Both the position numbers and the translations under genes were made by a program. 64,000 nt of DNA from the NCBI RefSeq assembly GCF_009903625.1, contig NZ_CP047569.1:206001-270000 (forward strand). The letters are read 5' to 3'. The notes below the pieces were generated by a model, which saw only the letters and a program-made list of their open reading frames with translations, did not search any database and was not told where the DNA came from. Of this stretch, positions 9,166 to 18,146 are shown piece by piece; the first letter of the stretch is position 1; every line of letters begins with the position of its first letter. The stretch comes from Microbulbifer sp. ALW1 (lineage in GTDB: Bacteria; Pseudomonadota; Gammaproteobacteria; Pseudomonadales; Cellvibrionaceae).

Positions 9166-11628
9166 ATGCAACGCGCAGAGGAATTATCCTCACCCTCAGG
9201 CACCGCACTGTTTTTTTGCGGTGCTTTTTTTTACCTGCTGTTTTCCACAGCCTGGGCTTCAGCGCTACAGGAACAGCAGTTGTTCAATAGTGACTGGGAA
9301 TACCTGCAGGACGAACGGCTATCGCCACCACCGCTCGATGCGGCGGGCGCAGTAGATGTGACGCTGCCGCACACCTGGAACGCCACCGATACCGTGGATG
9401 CACAGCCCGGTTACCGGCGCGGTGCGGGCTGGTACAGCAAGCGTTTTCGTATCGCGGAGAATCTGCCCGCCGGCACTCGCCACAAGCTCTATTTTGAGGG
9501 CGCCAATCAGAAGGCGCAGGTTTACCTGAATGGGCGCGAGATCGGCGAACATATTGGCGGTTACCTCGGCTTTGCCGTCGAGCTTACCGAACACCTGCAG
9601 CCCGATGCCGACAACCTGGTGCAGGTGCGCGTATCCAATGAATACGATCGCAACCTGATGCCTTCACAAAAGGCCGACTTTTTTATTCACGGCGGCCTGA
9701 CCCGCGATGTGTGGCTGCAGCAACTGCCTGCGGAACACATCCAGTCTGTAACGATCACCACCCCCAATGTCAGTCATGAATCGGCGCAGACAACGGTGCA
9801 GATCACTCTGGATAAATCGTCCGCAGCCAGCACCAGCGGCAAGGCAGCGCGCCTGCAGTGGACACTGCTGGACCCTGCGGGAATAACCGTAAGCAGCAGC
9901 GAAACCGAGATTGACGGCGAGCAGGCGGAGACCGAGCTCCCACCGTTGCAGCAACCGCAACTCTGGTCCCCGGATTCACCGGCACTCTACACACTGGTTA
10001 CCGAGCTTCAGGACACCAACGGTAAAACCCTGCATCAGCATCGCGAGCGTTTCGGCTACCGCTGGTTTGAGATGCGTCCCAACCAGGGTTTCTTCGTCAA
10101 CGGGAAACGGGTGCTGATTCGCGGCACCCACCGCCATGAAGAGCACGCGGGGATCGGTGCCGCCATGAGCAATGAACAGCACCGCGCAGACATGCAACAG
10201 ATGAAGCGGATGGGGGCCAATTTTGTGCGCCTCGCGCACTACCCTCAAGACCCGGAAATCTACCGCGCCGCAGACGAGCTCGGGCTGATCCTGTGGGATG
10301 AACTGCCCTGGTGTCGCGGCGGTATGGGCGGCGAGGCGTGGAAAAAGAATACCGAACGACTGCTGCGGCAGCAGATTGCGCAGAACTTCAATCACCCGAG
10401 TATCGCCTTCTGGTCTCTGGGCAACGAGATTTACTGGGAAGAGGACTTCCCCGGTGGTGGCGACGATGCGCTGGTGCTGCCCTACCTCAAGCACTTGAAC
10501 AGGGTCGCCAAGGAACTGGATCCGCAACGTATGACCACCATCCGCAAGTACTATCCAGGCGCGGAAGTGGTGGATGCCTTCTCCCCATCCATCTGGGCGG
10601 GATGGTATGGCGGTGCCTACGGTCAGTACGGGGCAGCGCTGGAAGACGCGATGGGTAAATACCCCGCCTTCTTGCATATGGAATACGGTGGCTCCAGCCA
10701 CCGCGGCAGGCATACAGAAACGCCCATAGATAAAAACGGTATCCCCGACGCCCAGGTATCCGTCACCGAAGCCATGAATCAGGCGGTAGTAAAAAGCGTG
10801 GCCAAGGACAGCGACTGGAACGAAAACTACATGGTGAACCTGTTCGACTGGCACCTGTCCGTGAGCGAAGGCATCGAAAATTTCGCCGGCAATGCACAGT
10901 GGGCTTTCAAGGATTTCGGCACCCCGCTGCGCCCGGAGAATCCCGTGCCCTACATTAACCAGAAGGGGCTGGTGGACCGCGCCGGCAACCCCAAGGATGC
11001 CTACTACGTTTTCGCGAGCTACTGGGCCGATACACCGTTTTGCTGGATTGAATCCCACACCTGGAGCGTGCGTTTTGGCCCGGAGAGCGGGCGGCCAGTG
11101 AAGGTGTATTGCAATACCGATTCCGCCGAGCTGTTCCTGAACGGCAAAAGCCTGGGTAAGAAAAAGCGCAAGCCGGGGCAGTTTCCCGCCCATGGCCTGG
11201 TATGGCAGACACCCTTCAAGGAAGGAGAGAACGCGCTGCGCGCCGTGGGTACAAATACCACCGGCAAAAAGGTCGCCGAGGACGAATTCGCTCTTACCTA
11301 CCACCAGGGAGAGCCCGGCAAGACGAAGAAAGTCGTGCTCAGCGCAACGCGCACCGCCAGCGGCGATTACCTGATTACCGCGGAGGCCCGCGACAAGCAG
11401 GACAGACGCGCGATCGACTTCAGTGAGCGCGCCTATTTCTCTGTACTCAACGGCGGCGGAGAACTGGTGGAGAATCAGGGTACCTACAGCGGCTCATCCA
11501 GCATAGAAATGGCCAATGGCCTTGCCACCATACAGTTCAAACCTGGAGATAGACCGGCGGTAGTGGAATTTCGTACCCAGAACATCAAGGGCGCCTATAT
11601 CGAGCTGCCGGCGGCACGCGCCCACTAA
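9166..11628 (+). CDS. GH2 family glycoside hydrolase, secreted
   Basis: The 820-aa product has a signal peptide (LFFCGAFFYLLFSTAWASA) and then the GH2 order: a sugar-binding jelly-roll domain (about 35-200), an Ig-like domain (about 200-300), a TIM barrel (about 305-600) and C-terminal Ig-like domains. The barrel has the acid/base motif SLGNEIYW (Glu near 421) and a likely nucleophile in HMEYGGSS (Glu near 506). Members include beta-galactosidases, beta-glucuronidases and mannosidases; beta-galactosidase acting on pectic side chains would suit this locus but is inferred. ACGGAGCC precedes the ATG. It follows kduD by 61 bp. A perfect terminator-like hairpin plus eight T lies inside the signal-peptide codons (9200-9232). 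Confidence 0.87.
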   Translation: MQRAEELSSPSGTALFFCGAFFYLLFSTAWASALQEQQLFNSDWEYLQDERLSPPPLDAAGAVDVTLPHTWNATDTVDAQPGYRRGAGWYSKRFRIAENLPAGTRHKLYFEGANQKAQVYLNGREIGEHIGGYLGFAVELTEHLQPDADNLVQVRVSNEYDRNLMPSQKADFFIHGGLTRDVWLQQLPAEHIQSVTITTPNVSHESAQTTVQITLDKSSAASTSGKAARLQWTLLDPAGITVSSSETEIDGEQAETELPPLQQPQLWSPDSPALYTLVTELQDTNGKTLHQHRERFGYRWFEMRPNQGFFVNGKRVLIRGTHRHEEHAGIGAAMSNEQHRADMQQMKRMGANFVRLAHYPQDPEIYRAADELGLILWDELPWCRGGMGGEAWKKNTERLLRQQIAQNFNHPSIAFWSLGNEIYWEEDFPGGGDDALVLPYLKHLNRVAKELDPQRMTTIRKYYPGAEVVDAFSPSIWAGWYGGAYGQYGAALEDAMGKYPAFLHMEYGGSSHRGRHTETPIDKNGIPDAQVSVTEAMNQAVVKSVAKDSDWNENYMVNLFDWHLSVSEGIENFAGNAQWAFKDFGTPLRPENPVPYINQKGLVDRAGNPKDAYYVFASYWADTPFCWIESHTWSVRFGPESGRPVKVYCNTDSAELFLNGKSLGKKKRKPGQFPAHGLVWQTPFKEGENALRAVGTNTTGKKVAEDEFALTYHQGEPGKTKKVVLSATRTASGDYLITAEARDKQDRRAIDFSERAYFSVLNGGGELVENQGTYSGSSSIEMANGLATIQFKPGDRPAVVEFRTQNIKGAYIELPAARAH
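9200..9232 (+). terminator. Intrinsic-terminator sequence inside the GH2 signal-peptide codons
   Basis: GCACCGCA (9200-9207) and TGCGGTGC (9217-9224) form a perfect 8-bp stem with a 9-nt loop, followed by eight T (9225-9232). It lies 34 bases after the GH2 ATG. The T-rich parts encode Phe residues of the hydrophobic signal core. It may end the GH105-kduD transcript or act as a translation-sensitive attenuator for GH2. Confidence 0.7.
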
Positions 11629-11683
11629 ACCAGGCCAAGCTGCCACACCAGTCTCCCTCCCGCCAACCTCACACCAATCCTCT

Positions 11684-11719
11684 CAACACCTTGCGAAATC
11701 ACACTTGTGCAAGGTGTTG
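11684..11719. repeat. Perfect inverted repeat with 14-nt spacer
   Basis: CAACACCTTGC (11684-11694) is the exact reverse complement of GCAAGGTGTTG (11709-11719). It lies 55 bp after the GH2 stop and has no T-run on either side, so it is not a standard intrinsic terminator. It could be an mRNA 3'-end stabilising hairpin or a regulator site. Confidence 0.6.
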
Positions 11720-11854
11720 GGTATCTGCGAGGGCGCGAACAGAGGCGTCCCTCCACACTTGCCTGTAATCCCCCATCGACCCAAATTGACTGCCACCGAG
11801 GCGCGAAAACCGTCACAATGAAGCTTCAGACACCTCAATTAACGACTGGATAGA

Positions 11855-11865
11855 TGGTAAGGCCA
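11855..11865. promoter_or_regulatory. Predicted GntR/FadR-family operator (TonB receptor 1)
   Basis: TGGTAAGGCCA, identical to the 6853 site, lies 127 bp upstream of the receptor start. Confidence 0.7.
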
Positions 11866-11991
11866 CTTGACGATCTGTCATTTTTCATTGACCATTGCCC
11901 AACCTGTCCAAGTTTTAGCGATGGTAGGTTCTGACAGCGGCACCGTCAGACAACAGATGAAAATAACAAACAGACCTCTGAGGGCCTGATC

Positions 11992-14940
11992 ATGACAAGC
12001 AATCGAATTCGTCCGACGTTTACCAAAACCCTGTTGAGCACCGTGGTTGCCCTGGCCGCAACACCGGTCCTGGCGCAGGAAAATAACACCCTGGAAGAAG
12101 TTACGGTTACCGCGCAATTCCAGCGCAACCTGGATAACGCGCTCGACGTAAAACGCAATGCTTCCACCATTGTCGACGGTATCTCCGCGGACGATATCGG
12201 CACCCTGCCGGCACTGGATATGGGTGAAGCCCTGCAGGCGGTCGCCGGTGTGCAGCTCAACCGTGAAGGCGAGCGCCGCGAGTCCAGCATCAATCTGCGC
12301 GGTATGCCCTCCGGCTTTGTACAGACCACCGCCAACGGCCAGACCTTTGCCAGCCCGGCGCGCAGCACCAAGGCGTTCGGCGCACCCAACCCCTTCGGCG
12401 CTTTTGATCCGGCGGTATTCAACGGCACCAACGTGATCAAGACCCAGACCGCAGCCATGCAGGAAGGTGGTATTGCAGGCACCGTGGATCTGGTACTGCC
12501 GCGCGCACTGGATAAAGGCGATGGCAAGCTGAGCCTGTCCGTAGCTGGCCGCAGTGAGCAGCTGGCGGACGCACTGGACAGCGAAATGGTACTGTCCGGC
12601 TCCAAGCACCTGATCAGCGACAAGCTCGCGGTCACTGCCACCCTGGCCACGTCCGAGCAGACCTTCCGCCGCGACACAGTAAAAATTAACCGCTACGACA
12701 ATATTCCCACCAACGGCAATTTTGTCGGCGCCAACGGTGAAGATTTCGCCACCTGGGCCGCGGACAACAACCTGCCGGACAACGCCGTAGTGAAAATGCC
12801 CGGCGAACTGCGCCAGGGCTCAGAGCTCAACGAAGGTTCCCGTACCTCCTTCTCCGGCGGTATCGAATTCCAGGCCAACGACAACCTCAAACTCGGCCTG
12901 AACGTGCTCTACACCGAGCGCGATATGAACGAGAACGGTCAGCAGGAACTGGATCTGCGCACCCGCAGCGGCGGCACCATCATCACCCCGAACAGCGCAC
13001 CGCGGAACACCGGTACCGTGGACAGCAACGGCAACCCGATTTACACCGTTTCCGATATCTCGTTTGCGGAAGTGGACTACCGCAACACCTCCCGTATCTG
13101 GGATACCTACGAACAGTCCCAGGCAGTGCTGATGGACGCGGAATGGGCCAACGACGACTGGACCATCGACGGACTGGTGTCCCTGTCTTCCGCTGAAAAT
13201 AACTGGAACGAGCTCTTCTACACGCCGATCTTCCAGGCAGGATCCAGCGGCATCTCCGGCCGCCTGTACACAGGCGAGGGAGATATTGGCAACTTCGTGA
13301 CCGAGTTCAGCGGGCTGGAGAACGTCAACCTCGACGGCGAGTGGCTGGTAAAAGACACCCTGAGCAGTTCCGGTGTCACTACTCTGGTCGACAACCCCAA
13401 AATCCAGGCACTGATTACCGGCACCTACGAAACCCTGGAAACAGAAGCCAACTCCTTCGAGATCAATGCCAAGCGCGCGCTGGAATTGCCGGTGGTTTCC
13501 GCGGTTTCCTTCGGCTACCGCTTCTCCAACCAGACCCAGGACTCCGACCGCCTGCGCAGCTCGCCAACCGGTATCGACCTGAACGGTATTCTGAACAACG
13601 CAGCCATCGGCAACCCGGCCTATGTTGACCAGGGCAGCTTCTTCGGTGGCGATGCTCCGGGCTTTGCCGGCGCCGGTGGCGGCTGGTTTGCACTGGACGT
13701 GGACGCGCTTAATGCACTGGCCGCCGCCTCCATCGGCGATGTGGCGCCGGACCCGGTTACCGGCGAAATTCCGGTGCGCGTCCCCACCACTGGCCTGATC
13801 GCCCGCGGCGGCCAGCAGAGTGCCGGCCTGATCTACGATGTCGAACTGGACACTTCCGCCCTGTACCTGATGACCGATCTGGATTTCACTGTCGCAGACT
13901 TGCCGGTATCCGGTAACGTGGGCGTGCGCTACGTCAGCTCCGAGCAGACCGCGTCTTCTCCCTACTACGCCTTCGGCGCTACCGATATCAATAACCCGGA
14001 ACAGCGCGCGGTGGATAGCGACTATGACTTCCTGCTGCCGAGCGTGAACCTGGCAGTGGACCTGCGTGAAGACCTGATGTTGCGCCTCGGCTACGGCGAG
14101 TCCATTTCCCGCCCCAACGTGCGCGCGGCCACACCGGCCACCACCATTTCCTCGCGCCCCGGTGAAGTCAGTATCAACCTGCCCGGTGCCGATGTGGAGC
14201 CCTTCTCCGCACGCTCCTACGACATCTCCCTGGAGTGGTACAACCGCGAGGGCAGCGCCATTAGCATCGCCGCCTTCCAGAAACAGATCGACAACTTCTT
14301 TACCGCGGTGGCCAGTTGTGACGCGGGCCTGCTGTCTGAGTACAACGTAAACGTGGGAAGCCTGTCGGTTGACGGCGATAACTGCATTACCAACGGCGTA
14401 GACGCCTACGATGTGATCGATGCGGACTACATCATGGCGGGCGACCAGGTCAGCATCAGCAAAATCCAGAACGTGGATGAGCAGATCGAAGTGCGCGGCT
14501 ACGAAGTTTCCGTACAGCAGAACCTGAGCTTCCTGCCCTACCCCTGGAGCGGCTTCGGCGGCATCGTGAACTATTCCAGCACCTCGCAGGATTCCCCGCT
14601 GGAAGCGCGCATTCCCGGTATTTCCGATGACACCTACAACGTGATCGGCTACTGGGAAGATGGCCCCTTCGGTATCCGCCTGGCCTACAACTACCGCAGT
14701 GAATACGAGCTGGAAAGTGTTGGCACCTTTAACGGTGAGGGCAATAAAAACGTGAAGGCCGCGGGCCGCGTGGATCTGTCGGCCTACTACAACGTAACCG
14801 ACAATTTCTCCCTGTCTTTCAAAGGTTACAACCTGACCGAGGCGCTGTACGAGGAATACCAGGATACGGAATTCCAGCCTCGCGCCACCCACTTCGATGG
14901 TCGCACTTTTGTACTGCAGGCGAAGTACAAGTTCTTCTAA
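11992..14940 (+). CDS. TonB-dependent receptor 1 (Caulobacter-type, oligosaccharide uptake)
   Basis: The 982-aa outer-membrane receptor has a signal peptide (VVALAATPVLAQ), then LEEVTVTAQF, a TonB-box-like segment, and a plug domain (about 60-200, with MGEALQAVAGVQLNREG and INLRGMPSG). A long beta-barrel ends in the aromatic residue typical of outer-membrane proteins (YKFF). Such large receptors import glycan fragments in gammaproteobacteria without SusD. Substrate is inferred from neighbours: pectin-type or related uronate oligomers. It has an operator at 11855 and a strong terminator after its stop. It is more divergent from receptors 2 and 3 than those two are from each other in the plug region. 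Confidence 0.93.
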   Translation: MTSNRIRPTFTKTLLSTVVALAATPVLAQENNTLEEVTVTAQFQRNLDNALDVKRNASTIVDGISADDIGTLPALDMGEALQAVAGVQLNREGERRESSINLRGMPSGFVQTTANGQTFASPARSTKAFGAPNPFGAFDPAVFNGTNVIKTQTAAMQEGGIAGTVDLVLPRALDKGDGKLSLSVAGRSEQLADALDSEMVLSGSKHLISDKLAVTATLATSEQTFRRDTVKINRYDNIPTNGNFVGANGEDFATWAADNNLPDNAVVKMPGELRQGSELNEGSRTSFSGGIEFQANDNLKLGLNVLYTERDMNENGQQELDLRTRSGGTIITPNSAPRNTGTVDSNGNPIYTVSDISFAEVDYRNTSRIWDTYEQSQAVLMDAEWANDDWTIDGLVSLSSAENNWNELFYTPIFQAGSSGISGRLYTGEGDIGNFVTEFSGLENVNLDGEWLVKDTLSSSGVTTLVDNPKIQALITGTYETLETEANSFEINAKRALELPVVSAVSFGYRFSNQTQDSDRLRSSPTGIDLNGILNNAAIGNPAYVDQGSFFGGDAPGFAGAGGGWFALDVDALNALAAASIGDVAPDPVTGEIPVRVPTTGLIARGGQQSAGLIYDVELDTSALYLMTDLDFTVADLPVSGNVGVRYVSSEQTASSPYYAFGATDINNPEQRAVDSDYDFLLPSVNLAVDLREDLMLRLGYGESISRPNVRAATPATTISSRPGEVSINLPGADVEPFSARSYDISLEWYNREGSAISIAAFQKQIDNFFTAVASCDAGLLSEYNVNVGSLSVDGDNCITNGVDAYDVIDADYIMAGDQVSISKIQNVDEQIEVRGYEVSVQQNLSFLPYPWSGFGGIVNYSSTSQDSPLEARIPGISDDTYNVIGYWEDGPFGIRLAYNYRSEYELESVGTFNGEGNKNVKAAGRVDLSAYYNVTDNFSLSFKGYNLTEALYEEYQDTEFQPRATHFDGRTFVLQAKYKFF

Positions 14941-14965
14941 GCCTGTACTGCAACGACCAAAGCAG

Positions 14966-14991
14966 AAAGGGACCCTCTCGGGTCCCTTTTT
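14966..14991 (+). terminator. Intrinsic terminator after TonB receptor 1
   Basis: AAAGGGACCC (14966-14975) pairs with GGGTCCCTTT and runs into a T-tract ending at 14991. It lies 26 bp after the receptor stop and suggests that the next gene has its own promoter or is reached by read-through. Confidence 0.88.
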
Positions 14992-15032
14992 ACTCCGCCT
15001 GGCGGATTGCAACCGAAGAGGTGTGATGAGTG

Positions 15033-16226
15033 ATGCGCAGATTTTTTTCCTTCTTTATCGTCATCGTTAGCCTGGTACTGTCACCAGTCAGCTGGGCCAA
15101 AGGTGCCGATAGCGCTATCGGCCGCCACTTGTTTTTATTCGACGCAGAGCTGTTAGATACTCTGGAACGGAATCCGGAAACACTTGCCGCGCTTCAGGAA
15201 AAAGCACAGCAGGCACTGGCTCATCCGCTCTATTCCGTCGTCGAAAAGGAATCGACACCTGCCAGTGGCGACCGGCACGACTACTACAGTCTCGGCCCTT
15301 ACTGGTGGCCAAACCCGGATACGCAAGACGGTCTGCCGTATATCCGCCGCGACGGCAAGCGCAACCCGGCAATCAACCAACTGGCCGGAGACAACGGCCG
15401 TTTAGTGGCACTGAGCCGCGACGTCACCGCACTCGCACTGGCCTACCGCGTCACCGGCGATACCCGCTATGCGGACAAGGCCCGCACACAACTACACAAC
15501 TGGTTTATCCGCCCAGACACGCGGATGAACCCCAATTTTCAGCACGCGCAGGCAATCCCCGGCCTGAACGATGGCCGCGGTATTGGCATTATCGAAGCGC
15601 GCTTTTTTATTCCGCTGATCGATGCGGTCGAATTGCTCGGCGCACAACTGAGCGCAGAAGAGACTCAGCATATTCACCAGTGGTTTCAGCAGTTCAATCA
15701 CTGGCTACTGACCAGTGACAACGGCTTTGAAGAGGATAACTGGCACAACAACCACGGCACCTGGTTCGATGCCCAGGTGGTGGCCTTTGCACTCTTCACC
15801 GGCGATGTAGACACCGCCAAGCGGCGACTGCGCATCACCCAGATGCGGCGTATCGGCGCCCAGTTTGATCGCCACGGCAACCAGCACGCAGAGTTCGAGC
15901 GCACCCGCCCCTGGCACTACGCCAACTTCAATCTGGAGGCGTACAACCTGCTGGGCCGGTTTGGCGAGCAGGTGGGTGTGGATATCTGGAACTACTCGGT
16001 AGACGGCCACGCCCTGAAAAAGGGCTATGCACTGATCGCGGAGACCGTAATGTCGCCGGAGAATTGGCCTTACAAAGAGATGGCCGGCTTGGACCTGCAA
16101 GTGGCCCGCAGCACCCTTTACCACGCCCAGCGCGCCTATCCTGATGCGCTGTTTACGGAGGCCTGGAGCAAGCTTGGCAATGCCGCCACCAAAGCGCCAG
16201 ACCCGCGTCTGGTTCCGGTGAAATAA
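15033..16226 (+). CDS. Alginate_lyase-superfamily (PL5/PL38-like) polysaccharide lyase
   Basis: The 397-aa product starts with a signal peptide (FFSFFIVIVSLVLSPVSWA). It shows the alpha/alpha-toroid lyase signature of the Alginate_lyase Pfam family: HDYYSLGPYWWPNPDT, GLPYIRRDGKRNP, NWHNNHGTWFDAQ and RPWHYANFNLEAY, with the conserved Asn, His and Tyr residues used in beta-elimination. Members act on uronate polymers; those sharing the PYWWPNP motif include glucuronan-type lyases as well as alginate lyases, so I would not assume alginate. A GTG immediately upstream (15030) is an alternative start; GAGG lies at a usable distance from both. It follows TonB receptor 1 and a terminator, so it may have its own promoter. 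Confidence 0.8.
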   Translation: MRRFFSFFIVIVSLVLSPVSWAKGADSAIGRHLFLFDAELLDTLERNPETLAALQEKAQQALAHPLYSVVEKESTPASGDRHDYYSLGPYWWPNPDTQDGLPYIRRDGKRNPAINQLAGDNGRLVALSRDVTALALAYRVTGDTRYADKARTQLHNWFIRPDTRMNPNFQHAQAIPGLNDGRGIGIIEARFFIPLIDAVELLGAQLSAEETQHIHQWFQQFNHWLLTSDNGFEEDNWHNNHGTWFDAQVVAFALFTGDVDTAKRRLRITQMRRIGAQFDRHGNQHAEFERTRPWHYANFNLEAYNLLGRFGEQVGVDIWNYSVDGHALKKGYALIAETVMSPENWPYKEMAGLDLQVARSTLYHAQRAYPDALFTEAWSKLGNAATKAPDPRLVPVK

Positions 16227-16324
16227 GCCCCTGCCGACTGACAACTCGGAAATGACCGGCAATAGCGGTAACTCCGGCAGCGGGCAACCCTAAACAGAAC
16301 AAATGCCTTACCAGAATGATTGAC

Positions 16325-16335
16325 TGGTAAAGCCA
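16325..16335. promoter_or_regulatory. Predicted GntR/FadR-family operator (uxaC operon)
   Basis: TGGTAAAGCCA lies 383 bp upstream of the uxaC start. The same 11-mer in reverse orientation occurs upstream of the PL3 lyase at 54542-54552. Confidence 0.68.
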
Positions 16336-16556
16336 ATTTTGGCAGTATGGCAGCAATCGCTACTCGATACAGAGTCCTGTACCGAGCATCGAGGTTTTCT
16401 CCATCGCCTGGCGCACCGGGCACGAGGGGGCTGGTTTGGACCCCTTTGCCTTTGTTTAGCGCATACCGCCCGCTCCCGCCCCAGCGTTGTTCTGGGCGGA
16501 GAGCCGGGCTTTTTCTTGTTCCGCCTCTTTTCACCGGACAGTCACGTCACCGGGTG

Positions 16557-16590
16557 GTCGCACAGCGAGAAAAGTAGTCGCACAGCGAGA
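16557..16590 (+). repeat. 14-bp direct repeat in the uxaC leader
   Basis: GTCGCACAGCGAGA occurs at 16557-16570 and again at 16577-16590, period 20 bp, about 130 bp upstream of uxaC. Function is unknown; a regulator site spanning two helical turns is possible. Confidence 0.6.
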
Positions 16591-16717
16591 GAAGATGTAC
16601 GGCGTTACAGGTGAGAGATTGAGAAAACCACACAACAATAAACGGGGCCAGCACCGGCTACACAACAACCCGCGCAGCTGATCCCAAATGGCAAACCCGA
16701 AATCTGGAAGCATACCC

Positions 16718-18133
16718 ATGACACGCCCTCTGATTCTGCATCCCGACCGTCTATTTCCGGCCGATAAAGTGAGCCGGGATATCGCGCGCAATCTTTACCA
16801 GAGCGTGAAAGACCTGCCGATCATCAGCCCGCACGGCCACACGGACCCGTCCTGGTTCGCCGAGAACCAGCCGTTCGGCAACCCGGCCAACCTGCTGATT
16901 CGCCCGGATCACTATGTCTTCCGTATGCTCTACTCCCAGGGTATCCCGCTGGAGAGCCTGGGTATCCGCACTCAGGACGGCGCCCAGGTTGAGCAGGATC
17001 CACGCAAGATCTGGCAACTGCTCGCGGACAATTACCACCTGTTCCGCGGCACCCCGTCGCGCACCTGGCTGGATACCGTTTTCCACGATGTGTTCGAGCT
17101 GGATGTACAGCTGAGCACTGAGACGGCCGATCTTTACTACGAGCGTATCGACAGCTATCTGCGCCAGCCGGAGTTCCTGCCGCGCGCGCTGTTCGAGCGT
17201 TTCAATATCGAAGTGATTGCCACCACCGAATCCCCGCTGGACGACCTGCGTCACCACCAGAAGATTCTGGACAGCGGCTGGAAGGGCCGTGTGATTACCG
17301 CATTCCGTCCGGACCCGGTACTGGACCCGGACTTCGAGGGCTTTACCGATAACCTGGCGCAGCTGGCCGAGATCACTGGTGAAGATACTTCCACCTGGTC
17401 CGGTTATCTGGCGGCGCTGCGTAACCGTCGTGAATTCTTCAAGCAGATGGGCGCTACCTCCACCGACCACGGTCACCCCACTGCGACCACCGCGAACCTG
17501 TCTGCGGCGGAAGCCGAGGCGCTGTTCCTGAAGGTGAGCGCGGGTAACGGCAGCGCAGCAGATGCGGAGCTGTTCCGCGGCCAGATGCTGACCGAGATGG
17601 CGCGCATGAGCATCGAAGATGGTCTGGTGATGCAGATCCACCCCGGCTCTTTCCGCAACCACAACAAGGTGGTGTTCGAGCGCTTCGGTCGCGACAAGGG
17701 CTGCGATATCCCCTCCCAGACCGACTACGTACACGCGCTGCAGCCGCTGCTGGAAGCGGTAGGTAATGAGCCGAACCTGACAATTATTCTGTTCACTCTG
17801 GACGAGACCAGCTACAGCCGCGAACTGGCACCGCTGGCGGGTCACTACCCGGCACTGAAGCTGGGCCCGAGCTGGTGGTTCCACGATAGTCCGGAAGGCA
17901 TGCGTCGTTTCCGCGAGCAGGTGACCGAGACTGCCGGTTTCTACAATACCGTTGGCTTTAACGATGACACCCGCGCGTTCCTGTCCATCCCCGCCCGCCA
18001 CGATGTGGCGCGCCGTATGGATTGTGTATGGCTGGCGCAACTGGTCAGCGACCACCGCCTGCAGGAAGACGAAGCCTTCGAACTGGCCGCGGACCTTGCC
18101 TACAACCTGGCGAAAAAAGCCTACAAGCTTTGA
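16718..18133 (+). CDS. uxaC: Glucuronate isomerase (uronate isomerase)
   Basis: UxaC interconverts D-glucuronate/D-fructuronate and D-galacturonate/D-tagaturonate in the cytoplasm, the entry step for saturated uronates. The 471-aa protein is of family length. It begins MTRPLILHPDRLFPAD and carries the amidohydrolase-like metal motif SPHGHTDPSWF, the LIRPDHYVFRML segment and a C-terminal GFNDDTRAF with its conserved Asp. The start at 16718 is chosen over an in-frame ATG at 16688 because GGAAG precedes it and it fits the family N-terminus. It heads an operon with the dehydrogenase 13 bp downstream. Confidence 0.96.
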   Translation: MTRPLILHPDRLFPADKVSRDIARNLYQSVKDLPIISPHGHTDPSWFAENQPFGNPANLLIRPDHYVFRMLYSQGIPLESLGIRTQDGAQVEQDPRKIWQLLADNYHLFRGTPSRTWLDTVFHDVFELDVQLSTETADLYYERIDSYLRQPEFLPRALFERFNIEVIATTESPLDDLRHHQKILDSGWKGRVITAFRPDPVLDPDFEGFTDNLAQLAEITGEDTSTWSGYLAALRNRREFFKQMGATSTDHGHPTATTANLSAAEAEALFLKVSAGNGSAADAELFRGQMLTEMARMSIEDGLVMQIHPGSFRNHNKVVFERFGRDKGCDIPSQTDYVHALQPLLEAVGNEPNLTIILFTLDETSYSRELAPLAGHYPALKLGPSWWFHDSPEGMRRFREQVTETAGFYNTVGFNDDTRAFLSIPARHDVARRMDCVWLAQLVSDHRLQEDEAFELAADLAYNLAKKAYKL

Positions 18134-18146
18134 TAGGTAGAAAGAA

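Larger units (their letters stand above)
11629..11991. other. Intergenic region upstream of TonB receptor 1
   Basis: This 363-bp region lies between GH2 and the receptor on the same strand. It holds an 11-bp perfect inverted repeat near its left end (11684-11719) and the GntR-type operator at 11855-11865. No small gene with a credible ribosome site was seen. Confidence 0.6.
16227..16717. other. Long leader/intergenic region upstream of uxaC
   Basis: The 491-bp region holds the operator at 16325-16335, an imperfect G+C hairpin (about 16470-16500) followed by a GC-rich stretch and five T, and a 14-bp direct repeat. If transcription starts near the operator, uxaC would have a leader of roughly 300 nt. 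No small gene with a convincing start was seen. Confidence 0.5.

Noticed and set aside
12820..15012. A 730-codon open frame on the minus strand
   Set aside because: Antisense to TonB receptor 1 and crossing its terminator; the translation has no recognisable domain.
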